A stretch of 64,000 nt of DNA from Sipunculus nudus (lineage: Eukaryota; Annelida; Sipuncula; Golfingiida; Sipunculidae): the NCBI GenBank assembly GCA_026874595.1, contig CM049310.1, positions 28,631,058 through 28,695,057 of the forward strand. The letters run 5' to 3'. The notes under the pieces are model-generated. The model worked only from the letters and a program-made list of their open reading frames with translations. It did no database searches and was not told where the DNA came from. The translations under genes were made by a program, and so were the position numbers. Shown here in pieces: positions 13,025 to 26,443 of this stretch. Each line of letters opens with the position of its first letter. The first letter of the stretch is position 1.

Positions 13025-14366
13025 CTAGAATACGGGTAGTCGACAAGCGACTACGTGTATCCCCCTAAATCAGAGTGGAACGGGTGAAGCGAGGCATGGA
13101 TTGAGTGGCAAGGGGAAATAGAGTGTTGCATGTTAGCATGGATGTCTGCAGCCAAATTGTGCATGTAGGTTGCCCCCCCCACCACAAAATCCAGAAAGCC
13201 GTCCAAGTTGTATACATATGCAAAATTTAAGGCAGATAAGTCAAACCACTACATGTATATGAGTGATTTTAGCCCACGGCAGACAAACAGATGGACGCTG
13301 AGCAAAAATGGTTTTGCGTATGATAAAGAGCTATGTGAGAACTATACACATGCAAAACTTTGGCCCAATCGGTCAAACGGTTCCCAAGATATGAGCTTGG
13401 ATGTCTGCTGCATAAATTAGAATGCAGGTGGCACCACCTGTCATAAAATCAAGAGAGCTGTCGGGGATGTATAAACCTGCAAAATTTTAGGCAGATATGT
13501 CAAACCACTGCCAAATATGAGTGATTTTATCCCATGGCAGACAAACAGACAGGAGCTGTGCAAAAATGGCTGCAGGTGGCGCCACCAGTTTTGCGTATGA
13601 TGAAGAGCTATGTGAGATCTATACACATACAAAATTTTGGCCCAATCGGTCAAACGGTTCCCGAGATATGAGCTTGGATGTCTGCAGCGTAAACGTGAAT
13701 GTAGGTGGCGCCAAGGCAGACGAACAGATGGACACTGTGCAAACATGGTTGCAGGTGGCGTCACCATTTTTGGTGTATGTTATAAAGCTCTCCAAGGGCT
13801 ACATTTGTGCAAAAGAATTTTCCTGATCGGTCAAACGGTTCCCGAGATATGAGCTTGGATGTCTGCAGCGTAAACGTGAATGTAGGTGGCGCCACCTGTC
13901 ATAAAATCAGAAAAGCTATCCAGGATGTATACACATGCCGAATTTCAGGTGAATTAGTCAAGTCACTGCAGAGATATGAGTGATTTTAACCCAAGGCAGA
14001 CGTACAGATGGACACTGTGCAAACATGGTTGCAGGTGGCGCCACCATTTTTTGTGTATGTTATAAAGCTCTCCAAGGGCTACATTTGTGCAAAAAAATTT
14101 TCCTGATCGGTCAAACGGTTCCCGAGATATGTGGGTTTATGTGTGGAAACAGACGCACAAACGGAGGCAGAGCACAGAGGAAAGGTCAGAGGTCAAAACA
14201 AAATCGGGGCGCAGCAGTTCCTATGTGACCCGAACATAATCCCGGGTTTCGTAAAATTGCGCCCAGAGGTTACGGAGGAGTTCTCCGGACACCTACGCGG
14301 CCGCGGCGGCGGCGGCGTGCAGCTGAAAACATAGTATCCGCAAAACTCTGTTTTGGCGGATACAAT
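13025..14366 (+). mobile_element. About 280-bp-unit hairpin-ended element, copy 2 (complete ends)
   Basis: It starts at 'actagaatacggg' with the hairpin GTAGTCG...CGACTAC (13036-13054) and ends with GTATCCGC...GGCGGATAC (14334-14363). Internal units carry GGTGGCGCCACC (13575-13586, 14034-14045) and match those of copies 1 and 3. A GC-rich (CGG)n stretch at 14299-14316 precedes the right hairpin. Non-coding. Confidence 0.8.
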
Positions 14367-15972
14367 TACCAATGAAGTTTTATTTACCATTAGCATTAAA
14401 CTCTTTCAGTGAATTTTCAAACTGTTCATGTACAGATATATAACTGTGGTAAATTTAAAATCATAATAACTGACAAAATCCACAGTTAATGTGCAGAGTA
14501 ACTGTAACTTTCTAATAAATGATGCCCTTCATATAAAACTTCAGACCCTGATGTCATCATGTAAACTACAGCAGTTAACAACAGCAGTACCAGTTAATAA
14601 TCGAACAGCCATGCTCTGCCACAGACCTTGATTAGGACCAGTCACACACTGCTTTCTACATAGCTCCTGGTGACAGCATTATTGTAGAGCTCTCTATGAG
14701 AGGATATACACACATGTATTCTGCATATGACGTATTAGCTGTGTCTTCAGTTACTTGCTCATAGAACAAGAATTACATTATGTTTTCATAACTGCTAAAG
14801 GTTGCTTTAATGATTATTTGTAAAGTTGCAAAAGGTATCTCTTTTGTGCACGCATCCCCCACTCCTTATGCCAGTTCCTAATCTTGGATGTGAAAACTTC
14901 CATTCTGCCAATACTGGCTGAAGTTGTAGTGCCTGCAGATTTAGAACTTTTTCCAGCCTTTCATACTTGAGAAGGACCAACTGCCAGACTGAGATGGAAC
15001 TGCAAAACTTCTTGCTTGAACAGGGGTTAATCCCGGTGTGTGACCAGGCTTAATTTCTTTCTGCATGAAGAAGCCAGTGCTGTAGCCTGATCCATCCTAT
15101 ATTTTATTATGCATGATATTGATGCCTAATGTCATGCCTACTCTGTTTAACGAAGCCAGAGCACCAGTGCCTGATCAATATTTCTTTGGGTTGAGCCTAC
15201 AATGTTGGTGCCTGATCTAGTTTCTCTTGTTTCTCTTGGATGCTCAGTAATGCTAGTTCTTGGGACAAATATTTTATAAAACTGGAGTTTAATTTCTCAT
15301 CTTGCTTGCATCCACTTAAGAAGATTTCTTTCATTTGAGGTGTCTGTGCTGGTGACTGACCAGCACAGATCTAGATTTCATAAACAGATAATGTTTTAGT
15401 ATCTGTAACAGACACAGATTTCCTTGCCTCACCCTGCTCACCTTTGAAGTGCATAATATAAATGCATATATTTATTTATTTTCTTTTATTTCAAAGGGTT
15501 GTGTAATGACCAAAAGATACAACATTCTACTATTACCAATAATCATTTCTGTACCAGTTCTAAACAATATATCTGTTACATAAAATATGATAAATTTGTG
15601 ACTTCTTTCCATTCTCAGAAGCAGACATCTATGACAATTTCACATGCATTTGATGAAATATGATGACACCATCTTTGTTGACACCAGCATCTGAGGTATT
15701 CTAAAAGTCTACCTGAGCAACGTGGAGATCCAGAATCCATTTAACTGTATCTAGCAAAAATATACTAGCTGCATTGAAGAAATGATTATGTTATTACACA
15801 TATTATGGTCCATTCTCTTGATGAATAAATTTTAAACAATTTTTGTGTAAAAAATACACAAGTTAAAACATGACTACAACATGCCAAATACTGTACATCA
15901 TCAAAATCACATACAAGATATATAAATATATAAAACTGTTTTGTATAAAGCAAAAACACATGGAGATCCTAC
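14367..15972. other. RIM intron 2 sequence, no gene recognised
   Basis: This lies directly downstream (minus strand) of the RIM zinc-finger exon. It contains scattered related phrases ('gcctgat', 'ccagtgcctgatc') suggestive of old repeats. I searched for the expected next RIM exon (a codon run for a VCNLC-type motif) and did not see it. Confidence 0.4.
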
Positions 15973-16180
15973 CTTATCACGTCGAAGCGTGAGTTTGCCC
16001 CCACAGCGTGCACAAGACCTAAGCTGACAGTAGTGACACTTGTGGCCAACTCCGTCAGCAAATTTAGTCTTGTGGCATATTTGACATATGGCCCCCTGGC
16101 TGCCATGTTGAGTGGTAGGGCTGTCTTGGTGCCGCTTTCGGATAGTCGCCTGATAGCTGTCATAGTCCTCTTTTAAGTTC
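15973..16180 (-). CDS. RIMS: RIM FYVE-like zinc-finger exon (second coding exon seen)
   Basis: This 208-bp exon encodes the zinc-binding part of the RIM Rab/Munc13-binding domain. On the minus strand an acceptor (pyrimidine-rich, ending TTTGTAG) is followed by one base that completes a codon, then 69 codons, then AAG and the donor GTAGGA (phase 0). The first third is a charged helix (NLKEDYDSYQATIRKRH). It is followed by CQICHKTKFADGVGHKC and two more C-x2-C pairs (CHYC, CARC) leading into GGKLTLRRDK. Six of the eight expected zinc-ligand cysteines are here. The fourth pair (normally within an 'xWVCNLC'-like stretch) should sit on the next exon, and human RIM genes also break at about this point (family knowledge). 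I could not find that next exon between 1 and 15972, so intron 2 probably runs off the window. Confidence 0.92.
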
Positions 16181-17960
16181 CTACAAAGCCAAGAAAAATG
16201 CCAATTTTTAATAGCTATCATTGGACAGCACTGAGTTTATGAGTGACAGTGAGAACCACCACAGAGGACTGCCTTCCCCTAGTTCTACCATCCATAATTT
16301 CCCCATATCTTTAATTCTGCAGAGCTGTCCCTGTGTCTGAGTGTGTAAAGCTAAATTCTTCAATATCAACTTTACCTATTGCAAATTTTTAAAAATTTTA
16401 TTTGTGTTTTCATTAGACCTCTTTTTGAATATTCAGCATTCCATGGAACATCTAATTATGGGTGACAGACAAAAATGGCAGCAAAAAATATGGCTGAAGC
16501 AAAACTGTCATACATATATTTAACTTTGCCATTTTTACCCAAATTAAAAAAAAAAGAAACAAAAATTATATATTTAATATGTGAAAATCAACTTGTAACA
16601 GTTTTTCTAAAGACAAATATATATAAAAAGATTTGATTTCAAATACACAGATTTTAATTGCCATTTGAGCATTATGAAGAAATATCCTCAAAGAAAAACT
16701 GTTCTGTTAAATACATATCTTTCTGAAGGTTAAAGATAATTCATGAGGATTCTCTCCATTTTAGTGAGTTGTCCTGTTTAGAGGAGTTTGGCATATTGCG
16801 TCTTTTCTTCATTGAATGTTACTGACATCCTGTTTTGATTTTGTTTAAGCTTAATTTGAAATACATAAATTTCAGTTAAATCATTTTCAAAATAGTTTAA
16901 ATATATGCATTTGAAATTTATAAAATATAATTATTAAAAAAGAAAGACAAACACTATCTTTTTCTCTTTCAACTTCATAAGCTAGGCCTCACACACTAAT
17001 CTAGGTTGGATGGTTGTGCACACTAGGTATATAGATGATTAATTATTGACAGCATCCAGACAGCATGATTATTTGTTAAAGGATACTCTTCACAATGCAT
17101 TCACAATAACAAAGCCCAAACTGTCACTAACTAGTTAAGGCTCCCCAGGCCAGGTGCCGATCACATTGAACGAACTTAAATCTTTAATGGTGGTCTTGTC
17201 AAATGTAAAGCTGTTTGAAAGTTTAGTTGTTTTTTTTTTTCTGATTGACCAGCCAATCTTAATAAAGTAATGATTGTGATATATACACATTTATAGAAAT
17301 AAACAACAATATCAACTGCATATTCACATGTAACATCACAATGGTTCATGCTTGTCCTCGGGCTGTCTCCAGGCAGATTTATGAACCGAAAAATATAACT
17401 CATGATGTCTGTCCGCTTTAAAGGGTTGTAATATGTACTGGATACTGTAGGCGACTAGTACTATGTGCTGTAGGCGGGACAGGAAATTCTGTCAATTGTT
17501 CTGGAAAGTGAGTTGTCTGCTTTACTAAGTTTATGAGTATGTTATGTTAAACATAATATAGAGGCAAATTTGAAGGGACTGAGATTAATATCTGCATTGG
17601 TGAGTTGTCCACGTTACTGAGTTGTCCACATGTAGAAGTTTCACTGTATATGTAAAAAATTCAAGAGTAACGTTGTATACCTGTGAGAAACTGAAAAAAG
17701 ATCATATGAGCATTGAAAAATAGTTGTATTTTACCACTGGGAGCTTCACCTGTGCATTTTTTAAAAGATATATATAACATTCAAAACACTATAACTCACT
17801 GCTGACCGGTGAGAATGTTACTACAACAGATTACAGCTTTTCACGGAGCATATACACTGTGCAGTTTTTGTCTGGCCCTCATATCCAATAGGCCAAAATC
17901 TTAGGGTTTCTCAAGTAAAATACAAAAAGTTTTACAGCCCACATCAAGCCCCACCAAAGT

Positions 17961-17996
17961 AAACAAGGGACCCATGGGTCACGGCGCTCAGCTAAT
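17961..17996 (+). repeat. Lone terminus of the copy-A/B/C element family
   Basis: GGGACCCATGGGTCACGGC followed by GCTCAGCT matches the left terminus of copy C at 24891-24917. It contains the palindrome GACCCATGGGTC. The adjacent sequence is not recognisable as the rest of the element, so it is a relic or a very short copy. Confidence 0.6.
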
Positions 17997-18106
17997 CGTG
18001 ATTGGACAATAAATGTTTCTCCACTGTGATACTATGTCGAGTCGATTAAGCTTATTGAGCTATTATAAAGGAATGTAATGTAATATGTGAGTAAATGATA
18101 AATGAA

Positions 18107-19014
18107 ACTAGAATACAGGTAGTCGACAAGTGACTACGTGTATCCGCCTAAATCAGAGTGGAACGGGTGAAGTGAGGCATGGATTGAGTGGCAAGGGGAA
18201 ATAGAGTGAAGTGTTGCATATTAGCATGGATGTCTGCAGCCAAATTGTGTATGTAGGTTGCGCTACCTACCACAAAAACCAGAAAGCCGTCCAAGTTGTA
18301 TACATATGCAAAATTTAAGGCAGATAAGTCACACCACTACATGTATATGAGTGATTTTAGCCCGTGACAGACAAACAGATGGACGCTGTGCAAAAATGGT
18401 TGCAGGTGGGCCACCAGTTTTGTTTTTTATTAAGAGCTATGTGAGATCTATACACATGCAAAATTTTGGCCCAATCGGTCAAATGGTTCCCAAGATATGA
18501 GCTTGGATGTCTGCTGCATAAACTAGAATGTAGGTGGCGCCACCTGTCATAAAATCAAGAGAGCTGTCGGGGATGTATGAAACTGCCAAATTTTTGGCAG
18601 ATATGTCAAACCACTGCCGAGATACGAGTGATTTTATCCCATGGCAGACAAACAGATTGGAGCTGTGCAAATATAATTGCAGGTGGCGCCATCATTTTTT
18701 GTGTATGTTATAAAGCTTTCCAAGGGCTACATTTGTGCAAAAAAAATTTCCTGATCGGTCAAACGGTTCCCGAGATATGTGGGTTTATGTGTGGAAACAG
18801 ATGCACAAACAGACGCAGAGCGCAGAGGAAAGGTCAGAGGTCAAAACAAAATCCGGGCGCAGCAGTTCACATGTGACCCGAACATAATCCCGGGATTCGT
18901 AATATTCCGTCCAGCGGTTACGGAGGAGTTCTCCGGATACCTACGCGGCAGCGGCGGCGGCAGGGGTGGGCTGAAAACATAGTATCCGCAAAACTTTGTT
19001 TTGGCGGATACAAT
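18107..19014 (+). mobile_element. About 280-bp-unit hairpin-ended element, copy 3
   Basis: It has the same left end ('actagaatacagg' plus the GTAGTCG...CGACTAC-type hairpin, here with one change) and the same right hairpin (18982-19011) as copy 2, with fewer internal units. The palindrome GGTGGCGCCACC is at 18533-18544. Non-coding. Confidence 0.8.
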
Positions 19015-19499
19015 TACCTGACTGATGGATTAATAGAGTAAAATATAGTGGTTTATTTTTTATTTATTTAGGAGGGGTTGAAAATTGTGATATATTTGAG
19101 CAAATATGAATGCAATGACAGCAGTAATAAGCAGTAGTAGAATGATGATAAGGCTATTTGTTGAAGGATCTAAAGTGTATGGTAGTCTGCAAGCTTTCAA
19201 TTTGACAGATATGATGTTATGATTAACTATTCTGATGAAGTGATTTATGAATTTGTGACTGTATGACACAATATCTCTTTAGTCTTGACAAGGTACATTA
19301 TTGTGATGCCCACTATGTCTACATATTACACAATATTGACATAATTTCTGGCATGTACATAGGTACCTATGGACGAATAGTTATACAAAATATTAAAGTA
19401 TGAATATATCTGATTCATCTTGTTCTTGCTTACTGAGGCTGACTTTGGGATGGGGTTCGGATAAGGGAAAAGTGAGGGCAGCACGAAGGTGGATGTAGA

Positions 19500-21003
19500 A
19501 ATAATCTATTGTTATGTTTTTCATTTATATAAGAATATGAAAAGCTAAGAAGAAAGGGGCCCTCCTACTTGGTTATAGTAAAGTTCTAAATATATGATTG
19601 CAAACTAATACTCTGACAAGACTGTCATGAAGAAAAACAGTAAAAGTTTTGAGATACTGTGATGCATATGAAAATTTACAGATGGACAGGCAAGTGGACG
19701 GAATGGACTAATACCTTTATATTACTTTCAAGGGAATAATGCATTTAAGTTTATATATATGCTAATTTTTTTTAAGCATATCCAGTTTTTCCATTAAGAA
19801 GTTTTTATCTGAATCATTTTTTTATTTACAGGTTTTATAAATTTTTAATAAAAAAAAACTGAAAATATAAGTTAAAATATTAGAATTGTTGCAAAAGTTG
19901 CAATCATTATATATACAGAGTAAAAAACTGAAACTATAAGTTAAAATATTAGAATTGTTGCAAAAGTTGCAATCATCATATATCCAGAGCGAAGCTCATA
20001 TTGGGTCATATTATGCATACACATATATTTTATTATTTTTAGATCACAAATGTTTAAACAGAATTAAAAAGAAAATAATGCCACAACATGGCATTTACAG
20101 GATTATTCCTTAAATCACTATAAAAAAGTTTTGCACATTGGAGTTTTCAGTACATGCTTAATTTTATTTACTGAAATAAAATAAAAGATTCAGTAAATCG
20201 GATAAAATAAAATATCTTTTCAAATAAAGTATACACACTGTTGGTTGAATGAGGGACAAACAATATCATTGTGCTAATAACTATCTCAGCTTTAATTTAT
20301 TACTGGAATTAATAGTCAATTTCACAAGTGGTGAAGTTTTTACTCTTCTGAAGTAAGGAATTACTTATCTGATGAACATCCACACTTTCATAGCAATACA
20401 CCACTTTGTAGACACAATTAAATGTGCACTTTAATCATTGTAACCCTGGTGGTACAATACAAAATTTAAAATGTAGCATAGCCTAGAATAAGAATGAATC
20501 AAATACAGAAAATAATAACATATTAACAATAATCATCTTGTTTATGCACCACCTCGTTGGGGGGGGGGGAGTGCAGGGCAGAGGGGAAGCCTGCTGGTAG
20601 TGGCCAAGCTGAGCCAAGGCAAGCTGCCTGGGGTGGGTTACATAATGCAAGTGAATGCTGTACTACTAGGTGGGCTAGATGTAAATAACACTTGACATGG
20701 TGTATGAAACCTTTTGATATTAGGCAGTCTTGAAGTGTAACAATGGCTTTTTCATGGAAAACGGAGGTTTTTCCTTAATATCTCGAAGGAACGAAGTCCT
20801 AATGACCCAATTTTCGGAATGGTAGGAGATTTTGGGAACATCAAATGGTATGCAAAATTTTGGAATTGCAGGTCCAACGGTTTTAAAAGGTGCCCTGTTA
20901 ACGGACGAACGGACTGCTGGACGGCCAGACGGCCAGACGTCCAGAAGACAGAGAAAGGACCATGACTATAGCTCAGATGACTTATAGTCAGCTGAGCTAA
21001 AAA
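19500..21003 (-). mobile_element. Hairpin-ended non-autonomous element, copy B
   Basis: It matches copy C (24.9-26.4 kb) block by block: 'gaagaaaaacagtaaaagttttgagatac' near 19630 and 25083, then the G-run/'gtgcagggcagaggggaagcc' block near 20570 and 25590. It then lacks about 420 bp that copy C keeps (25741-26155) and rejoins at 'ttttgatatta'. A GGAC/CCAGACGG tract and the terminal hairpin (20970-20998) close it. Its left terminus is not preserved. Confidence 0.7.
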
Positions 21004-21446
21004 CGGAACAGATGATATCCAAAGTTCTGATATATGTCACAGTGCAAGCAGGTCTGGTCACTTTTAGTCACAGCCGGGGCATGCATAATGCTGACAGAGC
21101 TTAATCATGGACAGTGCTGACTATCCACTAGCTGGAGTAAGATCTGAGGTATGAGATGTAAAAATGCAAAATGCTGCTTAAGGGCTTGAATATGCTACAC
21201 TAAAAGACAGTCCAAAATCTACTGCTCGAATTTTAAAATATGCTAAAAAATTAATGATCTGAAGCCCTCTTGGGTGAAGGGGTTTTGCATGCTACAATGC
21301 AAGTTCCTTTGAAAGTCTTGGAACCAGACGATTCCTTCAAAATGTTGAGTTAAATGGGAAAACGGGTGCACAGGAATGAAAACAAATTGCAGGTGATCAT
21401 TTTTGGTACTGATATCAGTCAACATATATTTTGTTTATATATATAT

Positions 21447-23248
21447 ATGTCAAGGCCCAGATCGCGATCTGGACAGATCTTAGATCTGTCCAGCCCAAAC
21501 TGCGATCGCAGTTCAGGCCAGCCCAAAATGCGATTGCAGTTCAGGCTGGCCAGATCTTAAATCTGTCCAGCCCAGATTGCAATCGCAGTTTAGTCTGGCC
21601 AGATTGTGATCCTGTCTTTCTTGCTTCAGGATCGCAATCTTGGCTGGACAGATCTTAGCTCTGTCCAGCCTAGATTACAATCCTAAACTTGACCAGCCCA
21701 TATTGACATATGTCAAGGCCCAGATTGTGATCTGGACGGATCATAGATCTGTCCAGCCCAAATTGCAATCGCAGTTCAGGCCAGCCCAAACATGGGATGT
21801 TTTACCAACTTATTTAGTTTTGCATGGTACCATTTCTCCATATTAAATACAATTATAGGCCTAATACAAATAGGTTCATGCTAAACATGCTGCTTGTTGA
21901 AAAAGGTAAAAAAAAAAGAAACAATTTTAGGCAGTTGCTAAAATGCAAAGCCCATGTAAGTCATCATGCAATCCCAAGTAATTATTTTGAAATTAACCTT
22001 GAGGCTATCATCTAAATATTACACTTTCATCCATCATGTATCTTTTAAAAATTCAATATTTTTTATAAACCTTAATATTATGTATTATATATATTTGTTA
22101 CCAGTAGTTGTTCTGCTTTACTCATTGGATTTGGTCTGATTAATTAGTTACCTATTCATGGTGCCTGGAATCCTGTGATCTTTCCATGTGCTTAAATAAA
22201 CTGACTGATATGATTCATAAATATAGCAAGCTATATTAAAATATAAATTGTTGTGTTCTTTGATTCATGTTTTTATTATACCTTTCACAGAATTTGTCTA
22301 CTATAAACATGAAAAACATAATAAGTGCATAACCATGTAATTTTATGAGTGCATTGGATAATATACAATAACTGGGTTACATGCAACAAAGTGGCCCAAT
22401 TTTGTAAGGTACTCTTGAAGGGTTATAGACCATTTCATGATCTTTAATTACAGAAGTCATATTTCAAACTCAAATCATTGAGATACTGTTTGATACCTTG
22501 TATACCACTTTGTTTAGTGCAACCCCTTGTAACATGAATAAACAGTATTTCAGATCCACTCTTATTTCTATAGGTCTGGCAATTGCACAGCATATTTATG
22601 CTACTTTTATTATGCCCTTATTGAAAATGCTTAAAAAATAAGTTCTTTTTCTTGAGATGTTTGTTATCATCCAGCTTTGTAAGAAGTAGACTCACAGTGT
22701 TAATTTTTAAAACATAAAATTTTAGCAGAGAAACATGTACAGAGATCCATATTGTTTATTGCTGCCATTGTAGACTTCCAAAGGGGAAAAGTGTGTTGAT
22801 GGAACACACTTCAAGCATTGGTGCAACTGCCATTTTCAAGGCTGAACAGATTGGTGCCAACCAACTACTATTAACTGCCCATGTGTAGTATAACTGTATT
22901 TATTATGGGTAAATGGAACCATGCAATACTATATGAGTTGGTAAAACATTCAATGTTTCACTCCTGTTATAGTAAAAAGCATGGATCGCAATATGGACTG
23001 GTCAAGTTTAGGATTGCAATCTTGGCTGGACAGATCTAAGATCTATCCAGCCCAGATTGCGATCCTGAGGCAAGACAAACAGGATCGCAATCTGGCCGGA
23101 CTAAACTGCGATCGTAATCTGGGCTGGACAGATCTAAGATCTGGCCAGCCTGGATTGTGATTGCAATTGGGGCCGGCCTGAACTGGGATCGCAATTTGGG
23201 CTGGACAGATCTAAGATCCGTCCAGATCACAATCTGGGCCTTGACATA
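21447..23248. repeat. Large inverted repeat (possible fold-back element)
   Basis: The arm at about 21447-21706 ('gtcaaggcccagatc...') reappears as its reverse complement at about 22984-23248, roughly 260 bp long and by eye about 85-90% identical, around a 1.2 kb AT-rich centre. Each arm is itself built of near-palindromic modules (cagatcttagatctgtccagccc, ctgcgatcgcag). A second partial copy of the arm start follows the left arm (21709-21790). Both outer ends abut TA-rich sequence. This resembles fold-back elements with sub-repeated long terminal inverted repeats. Alternatively it is two independent inserts in opposite orientation. No transposase was seen in the centre. Confidence 0.6.
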
Positions 23249-23257
23249 TGTCTATCC

Positions 23258-23278
23258 ATATATATATATATATATATA

Positions 23279-23350
<72 letters not shown>
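23258..23350. repeat. (TA)n microsatellite
   Basis: This is an almost pure TA run at the right outer edge of the inverted repeat. The overlapping ORFs of alternating Tyr/Ile are artefacts of it. Confidence 0.95.
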
Positions 23351-23351
<1 letters not shown>

Positions 23352-24888
23352 CTTTAACTCTTAAGGCCAAAAAATAAAAGGTATAGTTCTCAGGCACAGC
23401 CTGCATCAATTTTAAATCCCCATAACAAAATTTTTTTCTTTTGATTTTCAATAAAAACTTTTACAAATTGAGCTCCAGCCACACAGATATTTCTTTTAAG
23501 AAGATAATTTAATACAATTTTTATAAAATTTCCTTTCTTTTGTAGTGCTTTCACTTCAATGTTCAGCAAAAAAATCTGTTACTATCATGCTTTTCCCTGA
23601 TCATATGACATTTTTATTAAAACATACAAAAAAAGGTAAAAAAAAATCACCTCCACATTGATATCTAAAAAAAAGTGCCTGGGAACCAACCCTTTTTTTG
23701 CCTTATACCTGAAAAATGGTCTCACATGATATTGAGGAAATCTAAGCATTATTTACTACTGCAGTATAATAATTAAAGCACTTCACTCAGGATTCAATCA
23801 CTGTATTTTCTAACCTAAAAAATAGTCCATACAATGGATTAGGTCACACCTTGTCACCCCCATCCCCAAACACTTTTGAACAAGTTTCTCAGTCAATGAC
23901 TTCATTATACCTTTGGGTAGAAAACTTGAACATTAAGATTCAGATTGCTATCCAGAGCCAGTCCCGCTTAATAAATTATTGCTTAAGGTTCTGTCTGCTT
24001 CTTGCAAGAACCCAACACCAAAACATTAATTTTAACTTAACACTACCTACACATATGGAATGGATCAAAAAGTTCCTTTCTGAAAACTGCTCTACAATAT
24101 AAATAAATCAACTGTGATGAAATAATTAAAATAAATAAATAAATACTGCGTTTCGAGTACACAGAAAGAAATACGACTCCATGGATGAGGAATTGTGTTT
24201 AGATGCTGTGTGACACCAGCAACTGAACATGTTCTACCAAACATACACTGTAACGATGCATCGTCCCCGGGAAATGATGCAAAATTCATATGTTGGCAAT
24301 AGATGGAGAGTGGATAGCAACCACCACCTTGATGGCTGCAGTACTCCATGGATGCATGGTATCTGAGCCTCTGATTTAATGCATACACACACAGGCTGCC
24401 TTCCTTCATTTGAATTATTCAAATGGTCAATACTTCCTGTAGATACCTGGTCAATTAGAATTTCTCATGCATGCAGAGATCCTTCTGTTAGCCACTTGAT
24501 TTAAGTAAATCTCTTTTCTAAACCACTACTGTTACATGCTAATAAACCTGTATCAACCACACTGAGTAAATACAGCATACTCCACATTAATTGTTTTTCA
24601 TTATCATGGAGTGTATGCTTTCTGATAAGAAAATAAACTGCTGGTATAATATATTTGCTTCTCATTACTCCAACAATCATACAAGCTCTGATTGAGTCCT
24701 ATTACATCTTCCTTCGATGTTATTTTAAAGGGACATAGTGAAAAAAAATTATGGCTGAAAAATCATGCTGAGTTTAACAGTAAATAGAACTAGTAAATGT
24801 CCAGAGAACTAACTCTCTGCTAAATATAAATGGGAGAAACGTGTGCCTGAGCTGTTATAATAGCATGAGGAATTGGACAAAATAAAAC

Positions 24889-26443
24889 AAGGGACCCATG
24901 AGTCACGGCGCTCAGCTAAAGTTTGAAATTTTTGCAAATGCAAAATATGCAAAATATTCAAATGTGATGTTTTTCATATATATTAGCATATGAGAAGCTA
25001 AGAGGAAAGAGGCCCTTCTACTTGTTTATAGTAAAGTTCTAAATATATGATTGCAAAACTAATACTCTGACAAGACTGTCATGAAGAAAAACAGTAAAAG
25101 TTTTGAGATACTGTGATGCATACAAAAAATTTACAGATGGACAGGAAAACGGACAGAAGGGACTAATACCTTTATTTCACTTTAAAGGGAATCATGCATT
25201 TAAGTTGATAAAAAAGCCTATTTTTTGGCATATCCTCTTTTCCCATTAATATTTACAAGTTTTATAAATGTTATAAAAAATCTGAAAATATTAGTTAAAA
25301 TATCAGAATTCTAAGTTACAATCATTATTTATCCAGATTACAATCATTATTTCACCATTTTCACACCTGGTGAAGTTTATACTCCTCTGAAGTAAGGAAT
25401 TACTTTTCTGATGAACATCCACACTTTCATAGTAATACATCACAATTAAATGTGCACTTAAAATATTGTAACCATGATGGTACAATACAAATTCTAAAAC
25501 GAGCATAGCCTAGAATAAGAATGAATTTAATACAGAAAATTAAAACATTTATCTAGTTTATGCACCATCTGGGGGAGGGGGGAGTGCAGGGCAGAGGGGA
25601 AGCCTGCTAGTAGTGGCCAAGCTGAGCCAAGGCAAGCTGCCTGGAGGGGGTTACATAACACAAGTGAAGGCTGTACTACTAGGTTGGCTAGATGTAAACA
25701 ACACTTGACATGGTGTATGAAAACTTGAATAGAAGCTACTCTATTCAATCAATTCCTTTGAAATTTCAGATTTTAATAGATTAAATCCAAATGTATATAT
25801 GCTGTGTATATTTAATCAACAGTGCTAACAGGAAAAAATGTGCCACTGCCAAAGTTGGACAAAATTTAAGGTACTGATATTTTATTTATGCTAATAACTT
25901 GAAAAATTTGCAAAATTCACATCTAATATTGGGTAAACTATTGAATCTTAATTAAATAAAGTTATATCCCTGAGAAAAAGTCTCCAGCTTCAGCAATTCT
26001 CATGTTAATCAAGTATATATATTTCCTAATTTTTTAAAAATTGCATTATATTTGGGCCCATAACTTCAAAACTATATGCAATACTGACCTAATTTTTGGT
26101 ATGTCCATAGAAAATGTTTGGATATGTACATACCAAATATGATCAAAAAGAGATCAGTGGTTTTGATATTACACAGCCTTGAAGTGTAACAATGGCTTTT
26201 TTTATGGAAAACAGAGGTTTTTCCTTAATATCTCAAAGGAACAAAGTCCTAGTGACAATTTTCTGTATGGAAGGAGATTTTGGGGATATCTAACTGTATG
26301 CATTATTTTGGATTCATAGGTCCAATGGTTTTAAAACGTGCCCTGTTAACCGACAGATGGACAGCCAGAAGGCTGGATGGATGGACGACAGACAAAGGAC
26401 CACGACTACAGCTCAGATGACTTATAGTCAGCTGAACTAAAAA
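24889..26443 (-). mobile_element. Hairpin-ended non-autonomous element, copy C (both ends present)
   Basis: The left end is AAGGGACCCATGAGTCACGG + CGCTCAGCT (24889-24917). The right end is a GGATGG/GACGAC tract followed by the hairpin AGCTCAGATGACT/AGTCAGCTGAACT (26410-26438). The body shares long blocks with copies A and B. It is non-coding, about 1.55 kb. The palindrome near one end plus a hairpin at the other recalls Helitron-like elements, but classification is unproven. Confidence 0.75.

Noticed and set aside
23157-23451. ORFs rich in alternating Tyr and Ile on both strands
   Set aside because: Translations of the (TA)n microsatellite.
24092-24409. 105-codon minus-strand Cys/His-containing ORF
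   Set aside because: No motif spacing of a zinc finger and no splice-site support.
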